A stretch of 46,657 bases of DNA from Cochliopodium minus. Taxonomy: Eukaryota > Discosea > Himatismenida > Cochliopodiidae. The stretch's first letter is position 1. Each line of letters begins with the position of its first letter. This document shows positions 24,528 to 34,800 of this stretch, piece by piece. Made by a program: the position numbers and the translations under genes. Where the stretch lies: NCBI GenBank assembly GCA_024220525.1, contig JAMYWO010000001.1, positions 99,456 through 146,112 on the forward strand, written 5' to 3'. The notes below the pieces were generated by a model. The model was not told the DNA's origin. It was given only the letters and a program-made list of their open reading frames with translations, and ran no database searches.

Positions 24528-25745
24528 TTAATTTAATATTTTTAAAAAAGAAAAAAGATAAATCAAAAGTCTCCGAGGCAATTTGAAAAATAAAGAATTA
24601 ACGTCCTTTCTAAATAACAGAAGGAGGAATTTTAGATGTTTGTTTTGGGAGTTTTCGTTCAAGAGATTTCTAATTTTTCCGATGACTATTCTGTCCAAAA
24701 GATTTTCTTTGAGATTTAAAGATGATAAAGTGTGATTATGTTGGAGGGAATTTATCAAAATAGAGAAGGAATTTCTTATATAAAAATAAAAAAATAAAAA
24801 AAATATAAAAAAAAAAAAATAAAAAAAAATAAAAAATGTACCTTGAAATAAAATTTTCATCTAATTTTAAAGAAAGGAGGGAATAATTGAAAGAAATCAA
24901 CTGAAAAAAAGATAGAAAATCATCAGTCAACTGATTGCTTCCCAGATCCAAAAATTTCAAACTCTCATTCTCTTTTAAATATTCGAATACAAATCTGGAA
25001 GAAGTATCACCCACAAAATTATCATTCAAATTCAAGTAAATTAAAGAGGTGTTTTTTTTGAGATAAATAAAAAAGTTTTTGGCGCCAAAATCTTGAATTT
25101 TATTTTTAGATAAACATAACGTTTTTAAAGAATTATTGTGAACCATTCCTTGTGATATATTCAAAGCACCAGAGTTTCCAAGATTGTTGTTGAATAAATA
25201 AAGTGAGGTCAATATTTTGTTGTGTTTCAGCATCTTTTTGATTTTGGAGGAGGAGAGATGATCGAGCCTGTTTGCACTTATATCTATAGATTCTAATCCT
25301 TCATTTGATATCAAACTTTCAAAAATGCAATCAGATCCCAAATTGGAGATTTTATTTGAGGAGATTTCCAAATATTTCAAATTTTTGTTGATTTTGAGGA
25401 ATTGGGAGAGATGTTTCGCTCCTTCGTCTCCTATTTTATTCAATGAAAGATAAAGATACTTTAAGGTCACATTATATTCAAGTGAATGGAGTATATTTCT
25501 TGTCCCGCTGTTTCTCAGTTTGTTTATATTCAAATTTAATTTTCTCACTTTCTTATTTTCCTCAAGATCTTCCCCAATATCTTTGGAAAGATTGTAACCA
25601 ATATAAGTGTTGCTCAATTCAATTTCTTCTTCATTTAAAATCTTTTTTTTTTGTTTAGGGGAATGATTTGGGATTAAAAAAAAATGGAACAACAATTGAT
25701 TACCTTTTCTTTTATCCACTCATATTTTATCTGTTCACGTTGCAT
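24528..25745 (-). CDS. Leucine-rich-repeat protein (RI type) with C-terminal hydrophobic box
   Basis: Three exons: 25745-25704 (14 codons, start MQREQIKYEWIKEK), 25641-24842, 24774-24528; 362 residues. The 42-nt first exon supplies the only good ATG, since the long second exon has none at its front. Around nine LRRs of the ribonuclease-inhibitor type, 28 residues each, show as LKYLYLSLNKIGDEGAKHL, LKYLEISSNKI, LTSLYLFNNNLGNSGALNI and LKFLDLGSNQL. The C-terminus ends with FRKDVNSL then FFKLPRRLLIYLFSFL, which resembles a box in the SPRY, PCMT and Sel1 proteins of this window. LRR arcs bind proteins; an adaptor role is inference. It is divergent from PHO88, with 107 bp between start codons. Confidence 0.85.
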
Positions 25746-25852
25746 TCAAACAACAAATTTTTTTTTTTTTTTTTCAACGAATTAAAAAATGTGAAGGAAA
25801 AATATTCAAAAAAAAAAAGTAAAAAAGGATTGTTTCATATTTATTTCACACA

Positions 25853-26790
25853 ATGAGCTTATCTTCATTCATTATACTTCCTGTCATTTATTTTTCAAAA
25901 TCATTTGAAATAACAGAAGAGAGATTATTTTATTTAAGAGTGGGATTCTTCGCAGTACAAGCATTATTATTTGGAATCATCTATTTGTTAAAGGTAAAAA
26001 ATAAAAATGGATAAATCGAGAATTGATCGATTAAATAATCAAAATAATTTGATTCTTCAATCAAAAAAATAAAAAAAAATATTTTAACCATAAATTCGCA
26101 ATGAAATCAAAAAAAATAAAGAATAAAATTGATGCAATGCCAAATGATGATGAATTGATCAAAGTAGAAGACAAAAAAAAATCATTTTTGGATACATCAC
26201 CACCAACTTACTCCAAAATGACCAAAAGAGAATACGATAATTCATTATTGAAGGAATTGTTCAATTCATCGTAAAAATAAAGATAAATTAATATAATTTA
26301 TATTTAGCTGAAATTATTTATAATTTTTTTTTTTAATTTTTTTTAAAAGTGGAATGACACTTTTGTTGTTGCTAGGAATTCACATCTATTACAAAGTAAC
26401 AACACCACTTCTCACCCAATTGGTTTTGATCCCTCTCAAGTTATGGGAAAACAAACTCGTACACTTGCATCTCTTGAAAAAACCTATCGAACGTCCTTTC
26501 CCTGTTGAAAAAAATCCTCTTCAAAGTTTCCTTCAATCTAACTCTGCTCCAGAAAAAGTACATTTTTATTTTATTTTCATTTATTTATATTTATTTTATT
26601 TATTTTATTTATTTATATTTATTTTATTTATTTTATTTATTTTATTTATTTTATTTATTTTATTTATTTTATTTATTTTATTTATTTTATTTTATTAAAT
26701 TTTTTTTTCTTACAAAAGAAAGAGAAAAAAGTGAAGGCTATAACCAAATCTCCACTCAAACCTATTACCACGTCCAAAAAAAATAATTAA
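25853..26790 (+). CDS. SND3: PHO88/SND3 homologue, SRP-independent ER targeting factor
   Basis: Four exons: 25853-25993, 26122-26270, 26350-26557, 26719-26790; 189 residues, almost the length of yeast Pho88 (188). Landmarks in order match that family: a short N-terminal hydrophobic segment, YLRVGFFAVQALLFGIIYLL, the KREYDNSLLKELFNSS block, GMTLLLLLGIHIYYKVTTPL, LKLWENKLVHLHLLKKPIER and a PF motif, then a basic Lys-rich tail. Pho88/Snd3 is an ER-membrane protein that helps insert tail-anchored and multi-spanning proteins without SRP. The last intron is a (TTTAT)n array. Similarity was judged by eye from memory of the family, but is consistent along the full length. Confidence 0.8.
26565..26698 (+). 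repeat. (TTTAT/TTATT)n array in PHO88 intron
   Basis: Near-perfect pentanucleotide and decanucleotide repeats such as TTTATTTATTTTATTTATT fill the last intron of the PHO88-like gene. Translating it gives a false hydrophobic protein. Confidence 0.9.
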
Positions 26791-27080
26791 TCTTTTTTTG
26801 CATTGACATTTTCAAAAATTAAAAAAAAAAAGTATTTATTAGAAAAAAATATTCCAAACTATTATTTAAATAATAAGGATATTCTGTTGTTTTATTTTTT
26901 AAATTTTAATGGAAAAAAATGTAAAAAAAAAAAAAATTAAAATTCAAAAATGAGTTCAATAAAAAGGAAAAAAGGAAACAAAAGTTAAAAAAGTATCCTC
27001 CAAAGAAGTGGAAATTTATGATGGTTTTTTTACCAGAAATTGATTTTCATAAAAAACCAATATTCAACTTTTAAAAATAT
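26791..27080. other. AT-rich spacer
   Basis: Spacer between the PHO88-like stop and the small minus-strand frame. Only short A-rich runs; one ATG at 26950 opens a 12-codon frame ending in TAA. I see nothing I would call a gene. Confidence 0.4.
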
Positions 27081-27242
27081 TCACCAAATAATCTTTCCTT
27101 TATTTTTGGAAAAGACTACAAGTTTCTTATAAATTTTGTTGTCTTTTCTAACGGTCACAACTCCAAAAATTAATTTATTATCAGGATAATATAAAAATAT
27201 TAAAAAAAAAAACAAAATCCCTTTTATTACTTTTCTTAGCAT
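27081..27242 (-). CDS. Short reading frame, possible 53-residue membrane peptide
   Basis: ATG at 27242-27240, TGA at 27083-27081, no intron. The product starts MLRKVIKGI, has a hydrophobic helix (about residues 6-18), then a soluble part, NKLIFGVVTVRKDNKIYKKL, and ends KGKIIW. Codon and residue composition look coding, with few Ile/Phe-only stretches after the helix. An in-frame TAA sits two codons before the ATG, so no upstream extension in this exon. It could also be the last exon of a larger gene. It precedes the SPRY array on the same strand. No family recognised. Confidence 0.45.
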   Translation of the reverse strand: MLRKVIKGILFFFLIFLYYPDNKLIFGVVTVRKDNKIYKKLVVFSKNKGKIIW

Positions 27243-27493
27243 TATTTAGTATTGTTTTAGTAGGATTTAATTTGATAACTATCTATAATTAACATGGAAC
27301 CTGGTAAAAACATAAACGATATCTGGTCAAAATTTTGAGATATCCATTTGTTGTATCATATTTTAGATTAAGGATTCAATTAAATTGACAACAATCTATA
27401 TCAATTCAACAGAAATTATCACCTTATTTGATTCGTAATTAACAATTAATACAAATTAAAAGTCCAGAATCTTTATCTTTTTTTAAAAAATTT

Positions 27494-28736
27494 TTAATTT
27501 GGAGAATTGGAAATGAAAGAAAGTAAATGAAGAATGAGTCTTCTAGGAAAAAGAAAAATGTTGTTTTCTTTGTATCTTTTCATCAAAAGGAAAAAAAGGA
27601 AAATGTTTTTTTGAATGGTTTTGTTGAAATACTTGTGATTTTCTTGTGACCATTGTATTGGAATCATTTCAATTGAGTTTTCACATCTTTTTAAAAAAAA
27701 TAAAAAAGTAAAAAAAATAAAAATAAATAAAAACTGAATTTTTTTTTTGTTACTCCAAGTGAACAATGAATCTTAACTTTTCACTGTATTGAATATTATT
27801 GTAAGCAATACCCAAATTCTTTCCATTTCTTGAAAAAGATAAACTGTAATTTTTATTCTCCATATTTTTTTCGAACAAAACACCAATCACATCTCCTATA
27901 AAAATTGATTAAAAGATTTTTAAAATTTTTTTTATTTTTAATTTATATTTTTTATTTTTTATTTATTATTTTAATTCCAACCTTTTTCCATGATTTCTCC
28001 ATATTCATTGCCGGGATTACATGAATTATGTGCTTTATGAGAGGGAAAAGATTTATTTCCACAAATGTATCCTTCAAAAAAAAAAAATTAAACAAAAAGA
28101 AAAAAAATTAAAAAAATAAAATAGATAAATAAAATACCCCATCCTTTTTCTGTTGCACTCTTTTTTATTTTTTAAAAAAAAAAATAAAAAAAAAAAATTT
28201 TAGAACCATACCACATCTGAAAGTAATTTTGAAAAATTTCACAAAACAAAAATAAGAAATTAAAATAATATACAATCTTCCCTGCTCAAGTCAGAATGGC
28301 CTATCCCTATCCCCACCGCCCAGTTTGATCTTCCATCAGAAGGTGGTATTTCCAAAATCAAAAACTAACAAAAAGGAAGATAAGTAAATGATTTATGGTC
28401 AAATGTCATAGTATTTAAAAATTATTCATTTAAAAGAAATTTAAAATTGAATTTTCAATTTATTTTACTTGTTGGAAATTTTTCTCTTTATTCATAGGTT
28501 CTTTTGATATTCCCATCAAATAGGGTTCTAAACAAATATGATTAAATAGTTTATTATTTTGACAGCAAAAATTTTTATTTGCCTACATCCTTGTTTCTCT
28601 TCAAGATATTTTTCAAAATAATCAAATGCACAGGATTATTATTCAAATCCCAAAATTCTGATTGAATCTTATTTTCTAATGATGTTGATTGATTATTTTT
28701 CTTTTCTTTAATTGGAACAGAATCCACTTGTCCCAT
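27494..28736 (-). CDS. SPRY-domain protein, copy A
   Basis: Eight exons: 28736-28583, 28527-28469, 28364-28274, 28216-28212 (5 nt), 28159-28138, 28071-27982, 27895-27754, 27686-27494; 251 residues. The SPRY core reads GWGYICGNKSF, YGEIMEKGDVIGVLFE, YSLSFSRNGKNLGIAY and LRFIVHL, the usual strand order with the GDVIG and FSxNGKxLG hallmarks. The C-terminal exon ends FLFPRRLILHLLSFI plus five residues. SPRY domains bind peptide ligands, and SPRY followed by a C-terminal box is the SPSB layout, where the box recruits a ubiquitin ligase; that parallel is inference. Intron 1 appears to use a GC donor (28582-28581). Confidence 0.8.
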
Positions 28737-28847
28737 TTTTTTTTTTTAAAAATTCACTTTTCCTTTATTTTTCAAAAAGAAATCAGTCCCTCAATCAAGA
28801 AATCTTTTTAAATGTTAATCAATTGAAACATCTTTTTTTAAAAATTT

Positions 28848-30270
28848 TTAATTTGCAGAATTGGAAATGAAAGAAAGCAAATGAAGGATGAGTCTTTTTG
28901 GAAAAAGAAAAACGTTGTTTTCTTTGTATCTTTTCATCAAAAGAAAAAGAAGGAAAATGTTTTTTTGAGGAATTTTGTTGAAAAACTTGTGGTTTTCTTG
29001 TGACCAATTTATTGGAATCATTTTAACAGAAGTATGGAATCTTTTTTAAAGAGAATTGAAAAATTTAATAAACAAAAGTTTTTTTTAGATTTTATTTAGT
29101 TACCCCAAGTGAGTGACAAATCTTAAATCTTCAATGTATTGAATGTTATTGAAAGCAACACCCAAATTCTTTCCATTTCTAAAAAAAGATAAACTGTAAT
29201 TATCATCCTCCACATTTTTTTCAAACAAAACACCAATTATATCTCCTAAAATTTTGTTATTAATTATTTGTTTATTTTTTTTTCAAAAAGAAATTATATT
29301 TTTTTTTCATTTTTTTTCATTTTATAAATTTATTAGAGACGTTCCAAAAAATTATTTTTAAAATTTGATAGTCAAAAATTGATATCCAGACATGTCCGTA
29401 AATCTATCAAATAAAATTAAAAAAAAAATGCCTTTTTCCATGTTTTCCCCATATTTATCACTTGCAGAATGTGATTTATGTGCTTTGTGAGAAGCATAAT
29501 CGAAACTTCCACAAATGTATCCTTTTAAAAAATTAATTAAATTAAAATTCAATAAATGAATAAAAAAATAAAATAATTTATTAATTTATTCATAATATTT
29601 TATTTTATTTTTCAAAAAAAAAATTGTTTAATTATATATTCTCTCTTTTGCTTATTTATTTTTTTAAAAATACCCCATCCTTTTTCTGTTGCACTCTTTT
29701 AAAAATTTTAAAAGTTAAAACCAAAAAAGCAAATGAAAATTACTATATCTTTTAATTAAAATGAATTAAATTATTCAAAAAAAATTTAAAATTTTTTTTT
29801 TTTTTTACAATTGTTTCTATTGATGTCATGACAACCTATTCCAAATCCCAAATCCCAATTTGTTCTGTTTCCTTGAGGTAGTAAGGGTAACAGTTCTAAA
29901 ATCAAAAACTATTGAAAATGAGAAATTTGGTGAATGATTGATGGTCGAATATTGATTTGTTTTTATAAAAAAAATTAATATATTCTTTTAAATAAAATTG
30001 AAATTTTTTTTTTTTATTATTTTTATTACTTGTTGAAAATTTTTCTCTTTATTCATTGGTTCTTTTGATATCCCCAACAAAAAAGATCCTAATTTCAATA
30101 TTAAATTTAATTAAGAATTCTTGATTCAAATATTTTTCTTTACCAAAATTTTCGTTTCTCTTCATGATGTTTTCAGAGATAATTAAAGATTCAGGATTCC
30201 CATTCAAATCCCAAAATTGAGATCCATTCTTAATCTTTTCTTTTTTCAAGTCAGTTTTCTCTTCTTCCAT
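28848..30270 (-). CDS. SPRY-domain protein, copy B
   Basis: Eight exons: 30270-30144, 30088-30030, 29908-29809, 29748-29744 (5 nt), 29695-29674, 29521-29432, 29245-29104, 29040-28848; 245 residues. Exons 2, 4, 5, 6, 7 and 8 have exactly the lengths of copy A (59, 5, 22, 90, 142, 193). SPRY landmarks: GWGYICGSFDY, YGENMEKGDIIGVLFE, YSLSFFRNGKNLGVAF. The C-terminal box is FLFPKRLILHLLSFI. N-terminal segments share FWDLN-NP and the GISKEPMNKEKNFQQ block with copy A. The donor of intron 6 reads GC (29431-29430). That intron also carries the second hairpin element. The start codon is only 49 bp from the divergent membrane-protein gene. Confidence 0.8.
29335..29409. repeat. Hairpin-forming element, copy 2 (intronic)
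   Basis: Inside intron 6 of SPRY copy B. It shares AGAGA(T/C)GTTC, TTTAAAATTTG(T/A)TAGTCA, AAATT(A/G)ATATCC and GACATGTC with the element at 21346-21432. Here the inner arms are TTTGATAG and CTATCAAA, so both strands of the stem changed together compared with copy 1. Confidence 0.6.
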
Positions 30271-30319
30271 TTTTTTTTTTTTATCAAGTTGATTTGAGAA
30301 TAAAAAATAAAAAGATTAA

Positions 30320-30865
30320 ATGAAACAACAATTTTGCAGGCTGCTATCGATTATTTTGACATATATAACTGTTTTGGGAATCAATATCTCTGAAATATCA
30401 ATATTTGGTCTATATATTCGCAGCTATTTTAATGGCAACAAAGATACCCTCATGACACATTTCCTTTCCATAATGTTTATAATCCAAATAGTTTTATCTT
30501 CATTGATTGCTGTATGCTGTAAAAAAATAATAGAAAAGATTCTTATATTTTTTCAAGTTATATACAAAAAATTAAAAGGCACAGTCAGCATGATATTGCA
30601 TTATACTATTCAAAAAAACATTCAAAGTTATATGAACAATCCAAAATTCAACAGATTTCAATCCACAATTAAAAAATTGAATTTTTTGGGCATTTCCATC
30701 AATATAGTGCAACTCATTCTCCAAATTGCAATCTTGATATATGATTCCAAAAATCAAATCAAAATAAACAGAGACATAATAATCTTTCTCTTCATTTTTA
30801 TTTCAATGATCAGTTATCACAAATTGAGAATGAAGCTGAATAAAAATCCCAAAAAATATAATTAA
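30320..30865 (+). CDS. Single-exon four-helix membrane protein, unknown
   Basis: Uninterrupted 181-residue frame from an ATG at 30320 to TAA. Hydrophobic segments at about residues 8-30, 45-65, 120-142 and 155-170, separated by a basic loop (KKIIEKIL, KKLKGT) and a short Asn-rich stretch; the end is basic (KLNKNPKKYN). It is one of the few intron-less genes here and sits between SPRY copies B and C, on the opposite strand, so it may have been inserted by the duplication or by retroposition. No family recognised. Confidence 0.65.
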   Translation: MKQQFCRLLSIILTYITVLGINISEISIFGLYIRSYFNGNKDTLMTHFLSIMFIIQIVLSSLIAVCCKKIIEKILIFFQVIYKKLKGTVSMILHYTIQKNIQSYMNNPKFNRFQSTIKKLNFLGISINIVQLILQIAILIYDSKNQIKINRDIIIFLFIFISMISYHKLRMKLNKNPKKYN

Positions 30866-31083
30866 ATAAAACTCCAACATTGACCTTCAATTGAACAAAC
30901 AGTCCAAAAAAATTTAATTAGCTTCATATTAAAGTTAATAACTTATTTTATATTTGATTGGAAATTTTTATTTGAATATACATTGTTATTACCACTTCCA
31001 AAATCAAATATGTATTCATTATTCTCAAAAAAAATCAACTTAAAGTCAAAAAATTAAAGTTTATTTTTTTTTTTGTTTCAAAT

Positions 31084-31399
31084 TTAATTTGGGGAATTGG
31101 AAATGAAAGAAAGCAAATGAAGGATGAGCCTTTTTGGGAAAAGAAAAACATTGTTTTCTTTGTATCTTTTCATCAAAAGAAAAAGAAGGAAAATGTTTTT
31201 TTGAGTATTTTTGTTGAAATATTTGTGATTTTCTTGTGACCAATTTGTTGGGATCATTGTGAGAGAAGTGCCATGTCTTTTCAATAAAAAAAATAAATTT
31301 AAATTGAATAAAATAAAATTAGAAAACAAAATTTTTTGAAGATGGTTTAAAGCTGATTACGATAAGTGAGCGACAAATCTTAACTTTTCGCTGTATTGA
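31084..31399 (-). CDS. SPRY-domain protein, copy C (cut by assembly gap)
   Basis: Only the last two exons are seen: the end of the SPRY core (QYSEKLRFVAHL, from the gap edge to 31361) and the terminal exon 31276-31084. The terminal exon is 193 nt long, as in copies A and B, and encodes the same NWSQENHKYFNK start and FLFPKRLILHLLSFI box. Six upstream exons should lie in or beyond the N run. Confidence 0.75.
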
Positions 31400-31758
31400 N
31401 NNNNNNNNNNNNNNNNNNNNNNNNNNNNNNNNNNNNNNNNNNNNNNNNNNNNNNNNNNNNNNNNNNNNNNNNNNNNNNNNNNNNNNNNNNNNNNNNNNNN
31501 NNNNNNNNNNNNNNNNNNNNNNNNNNNNNNNNNNNNNNNNNNNNNNNNNNNNNNNNNNNNNNNNNNNNNNNNNNNNNNNNNNNNNNNNNNNNNNNNNNNN
31601 NNNNNNNNNNNNNNNNNNNNNNNNNNNNNNNNNNNNNNNNNNNNNNNNNNNNNNNNNNNNNNNNNNNNNNNNNNNNNNNNNNNNNNNNNNNNNNNNNNNN
31701 NNNNNNNNNNNNNNNNNNNNNNNNNNNNNNNNNNNNNNNNNNNNNNNNNNNNNNNNNN
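31400..31758. other. Assembly gap (359 N)
   Basis: Run of N. On its left is the 3' part of SPRY copy C, on its right an (ATTTTT)n intron and the middle of an XRN-like gene. Roughly 1 kb of SPRY gene and 1 kb or more of XRN front are missing, so the stated gap size is probably too small. Confidence 0.95.
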
Positions 31759-31871
31759 TTATTTTTATTTTTATTTTTATTTTTATTTTTATTTTTATTT
31801 TTATTTTTATTTTTTATTTTTTATTTTTTATTTTTAATATTTTCACCTTTTATTTTATCAATAATAAATAG

Positions 31872-34800
31872 ATATTAATTTTGTGAGAGACTTTATTTTT
31901 TTGACGGAACTTTCAGGAAACGACTATTTCCCAGGAATCCCTTACTATGGTATTTATTCTTTATTTTCAAATAAATAAAAAAATAAAAAACATGTGAATA
32001 AAACAATTAAAAAGAATGAAACAAAATTTAAAAGATATTTTAAAAAAGAATTTTGAAATATTTAAAAATTATAAAATAATAAAAACAGGTTTAATATATT
32101 TTAATAATTTTTATATATTTTTTAAAAATTATAAGTTATAAACAAATTTAAAATAAAAACAAAATTTTAGAAAAATGAATTTTTTTTTTATAGGATTCAG
32201 AAAAGCATTTAAAAGATACCTCATTTATATAAAGAAGATCATAGAAGAGAAGGAGAATAAGACGGATAATAAGAAGAAGAGTGAAGAAGAGGAATACATG
32301 TTTATTGTTTCAGAAGACATCAGATCTGTAAACTCTCCTCTCCTTTCTTCCCTTCTTCACCACCTTGTTGTAAACTTTTCTTATTTTTTTCCATTTTTAT
32401 TAACATTTATTATTGTTTTCATTTATTGTTTTCATTTATTGTTTTCATTTATTATTTACTTATTTATTATTCTTATTCTTATTTATTCTTATTATTTATT
32501 TATTATTGTTTTTATTATTATTTATTTATTTATTATTCTTATTATTATTATGTATGTAAAATTAATAAATGAGAAAAATGTAGAAAGAAAGGATACAGGT
32601 GGAGATAGGAAATACGAAAAAAGAAAGAACACATCTTTCCCCTCTTTTTTTAAATCTCCTTCTCCCTCTCTTCCACAATACACTCCCTCTCTTCCAGAAG
32701 GAAGTAAGTAAAGAAATAGGTATGGCAGATAATGATAAAAAGTATAAAGAAATAGGTATGGTAGATAATGATATCAAGTATAAAGAAATAGGTATGGCAG
32801 ATAATGATATCAAGTATAAAGAAATAGGTATGGCAGATAATGATATCAAGTATAAAGATAAAATAGAGTATAAAGAAATAGGTATGGTAGATAATGATAT
32901 CAAGTATAAAGAAATAGGTATGGCAGATAATGATATCAAGTATAAAGAAATAGGTATGGTAGATAATGATATCAAGTATAAAGATAAAATAGAGTATAAA
33001 GAAATAGAAATGAGTAAAGATATAGATAATGTAGATAAGGATACTATAGAATATAAAAACTCAGAAATGAGTAAAGATAAAATAGGTACCGTAGAATATA
33101 ATAACACAGAAATGAGTAAAGAAATAGAAAAGAGTAAAGAAAAGGTGATGAAACACACAGAAATGATATTATGGTCTATTCGTCTAAAAGAAATCCTTTT
33201 TTTAAACAATTTCTATCTCCACAATAACGATATTAACTATAATAATAATAATAATAATAACATTAACAATAACAATAATGACAATAATAACAATAACAAT
33301 AATAACATTAATAATAATAATAATAATAATAACATTAACAATAACAATAATGACTATAATAATAACAATAATAACATTAATAATAATAATAATAATAACA
33401 TTAACAATAACAATAATGACTATAATAATAACAATAATAACAATAATAATAATAATAATAACAGTAATAGTAATAATGATAGGAAGAAGAAGAAAGGGAA
33501 CATATTTTATGAATACGAGAATGTACCAATGATTATGGATTATTTTTATATTTTATCTCTTTTTCCCTCCATTTCCTTTCCTTTCCTTCCCCCTCTCAAC
33601 AATTCTTTCCCTCTCAACGACTCCTCCCCTCTCAACAACTCCTCCCCTCTCAATAATTCCTCTCTTTCCTCTAATACTCCTTCTTCTCTTTCTCCTTCAA
33701 ATACATCTTCTCCTTCAAATACATCTTCTCCTTCAAATCTTTCAAATACATCTTCTCCTTCAAATACATCTTCTCCTTCAAATACATCTTCTCTTTCTCC
33801 TCTTTCAAATAATCTTTTTTCTGAAACAAAACTTTATGAGGAAATAAAAGAAATAATGATGAAAGAAGAAGAAGGAGAGGAAGAAGAGATCAAATTAAAA
33901 GATAAAAATACCCCTCCTTTTCAAAAAGAAACCAACACAGAAATAGAAGAAAGTAAATTTAATAAGATTCTCTTTAATAAACAATTACCCTTAAATCAAC
34001 ACTTACCCTTAAATGAAGAGAAACTTGAAGAAGATCATAACTACAACACCATCTCTTCTACTTTCTATGGTAACTATTTTATTATTTTAATTTAATTTAT
34101 TTTATTTTAATTTAATTTATTTTAATTTATTTTATTTTATTTTATTTTATTTTAATTTTATCTTATTTTAATTTTATCTTATTTTATTTTATTTATTAAT
34201 TTTAAGAAACAGTGAAAATAAAAGAAGAGAAAGAAAAGAGTGGAGTAGAAATAACAGAAGAGATAACAATTCAAAATAAACTCCCTTTCAACTTTGAAAA
34301 ACTATTGAATGAACCCCTTCCCCCTCTTTCTCTTTACATGATGCTCCTACCTATAACAGTAATTTTCATTCATTTTTTATTTTTACTTCTTTTTTTTTTA
34401 ATTTAATTTTATATTTTAATTTTATATAGAAATTTGAAAAGATAGACAAAAAGAGTAAATTGGCAAACTTTTCAAATAGAAACGAAACATTAAAAGAGTT
34501 TTATGAAAGGAAAATGGAAATATTGAAAAACCCTCTTTCCATTCTTACTTTTCTTTCGCACATTTTATCCGAACTTGATTTGCTACATAAGAGAGGAGAT
34601 CTTACAGAAAGTGAAAGAAATAGAATGTGTTTTTTCCCTTCTGTTTCTTTTTCTTTATCTAAAAAGTATTCTCTCATTAAAAACAAAGATCCTTCTTTTG
34701 ATTTAAAACAAATCGTTTATGGAGAAGAAATCATTGGTGATGATTTGAATCATTCGAATAATCAACCTTTTACTTTTGTTGAAAAGCCTCACAATGAAAC

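Noticed and set aside
26505-26786. Leu/Phe/Tyr repeat protein
   Set aside because: Translation of a (TTTAT)n intron; phase-matched PHO88 exons flank it.
32562-33209. 215-codon minus-strand frame of Leu/Ser/Ile repeats
   Set aside because: Antisense of the coding minisatellite in the XRN-like gene. The plus strand continues in frame into recognisable XRN sequence.
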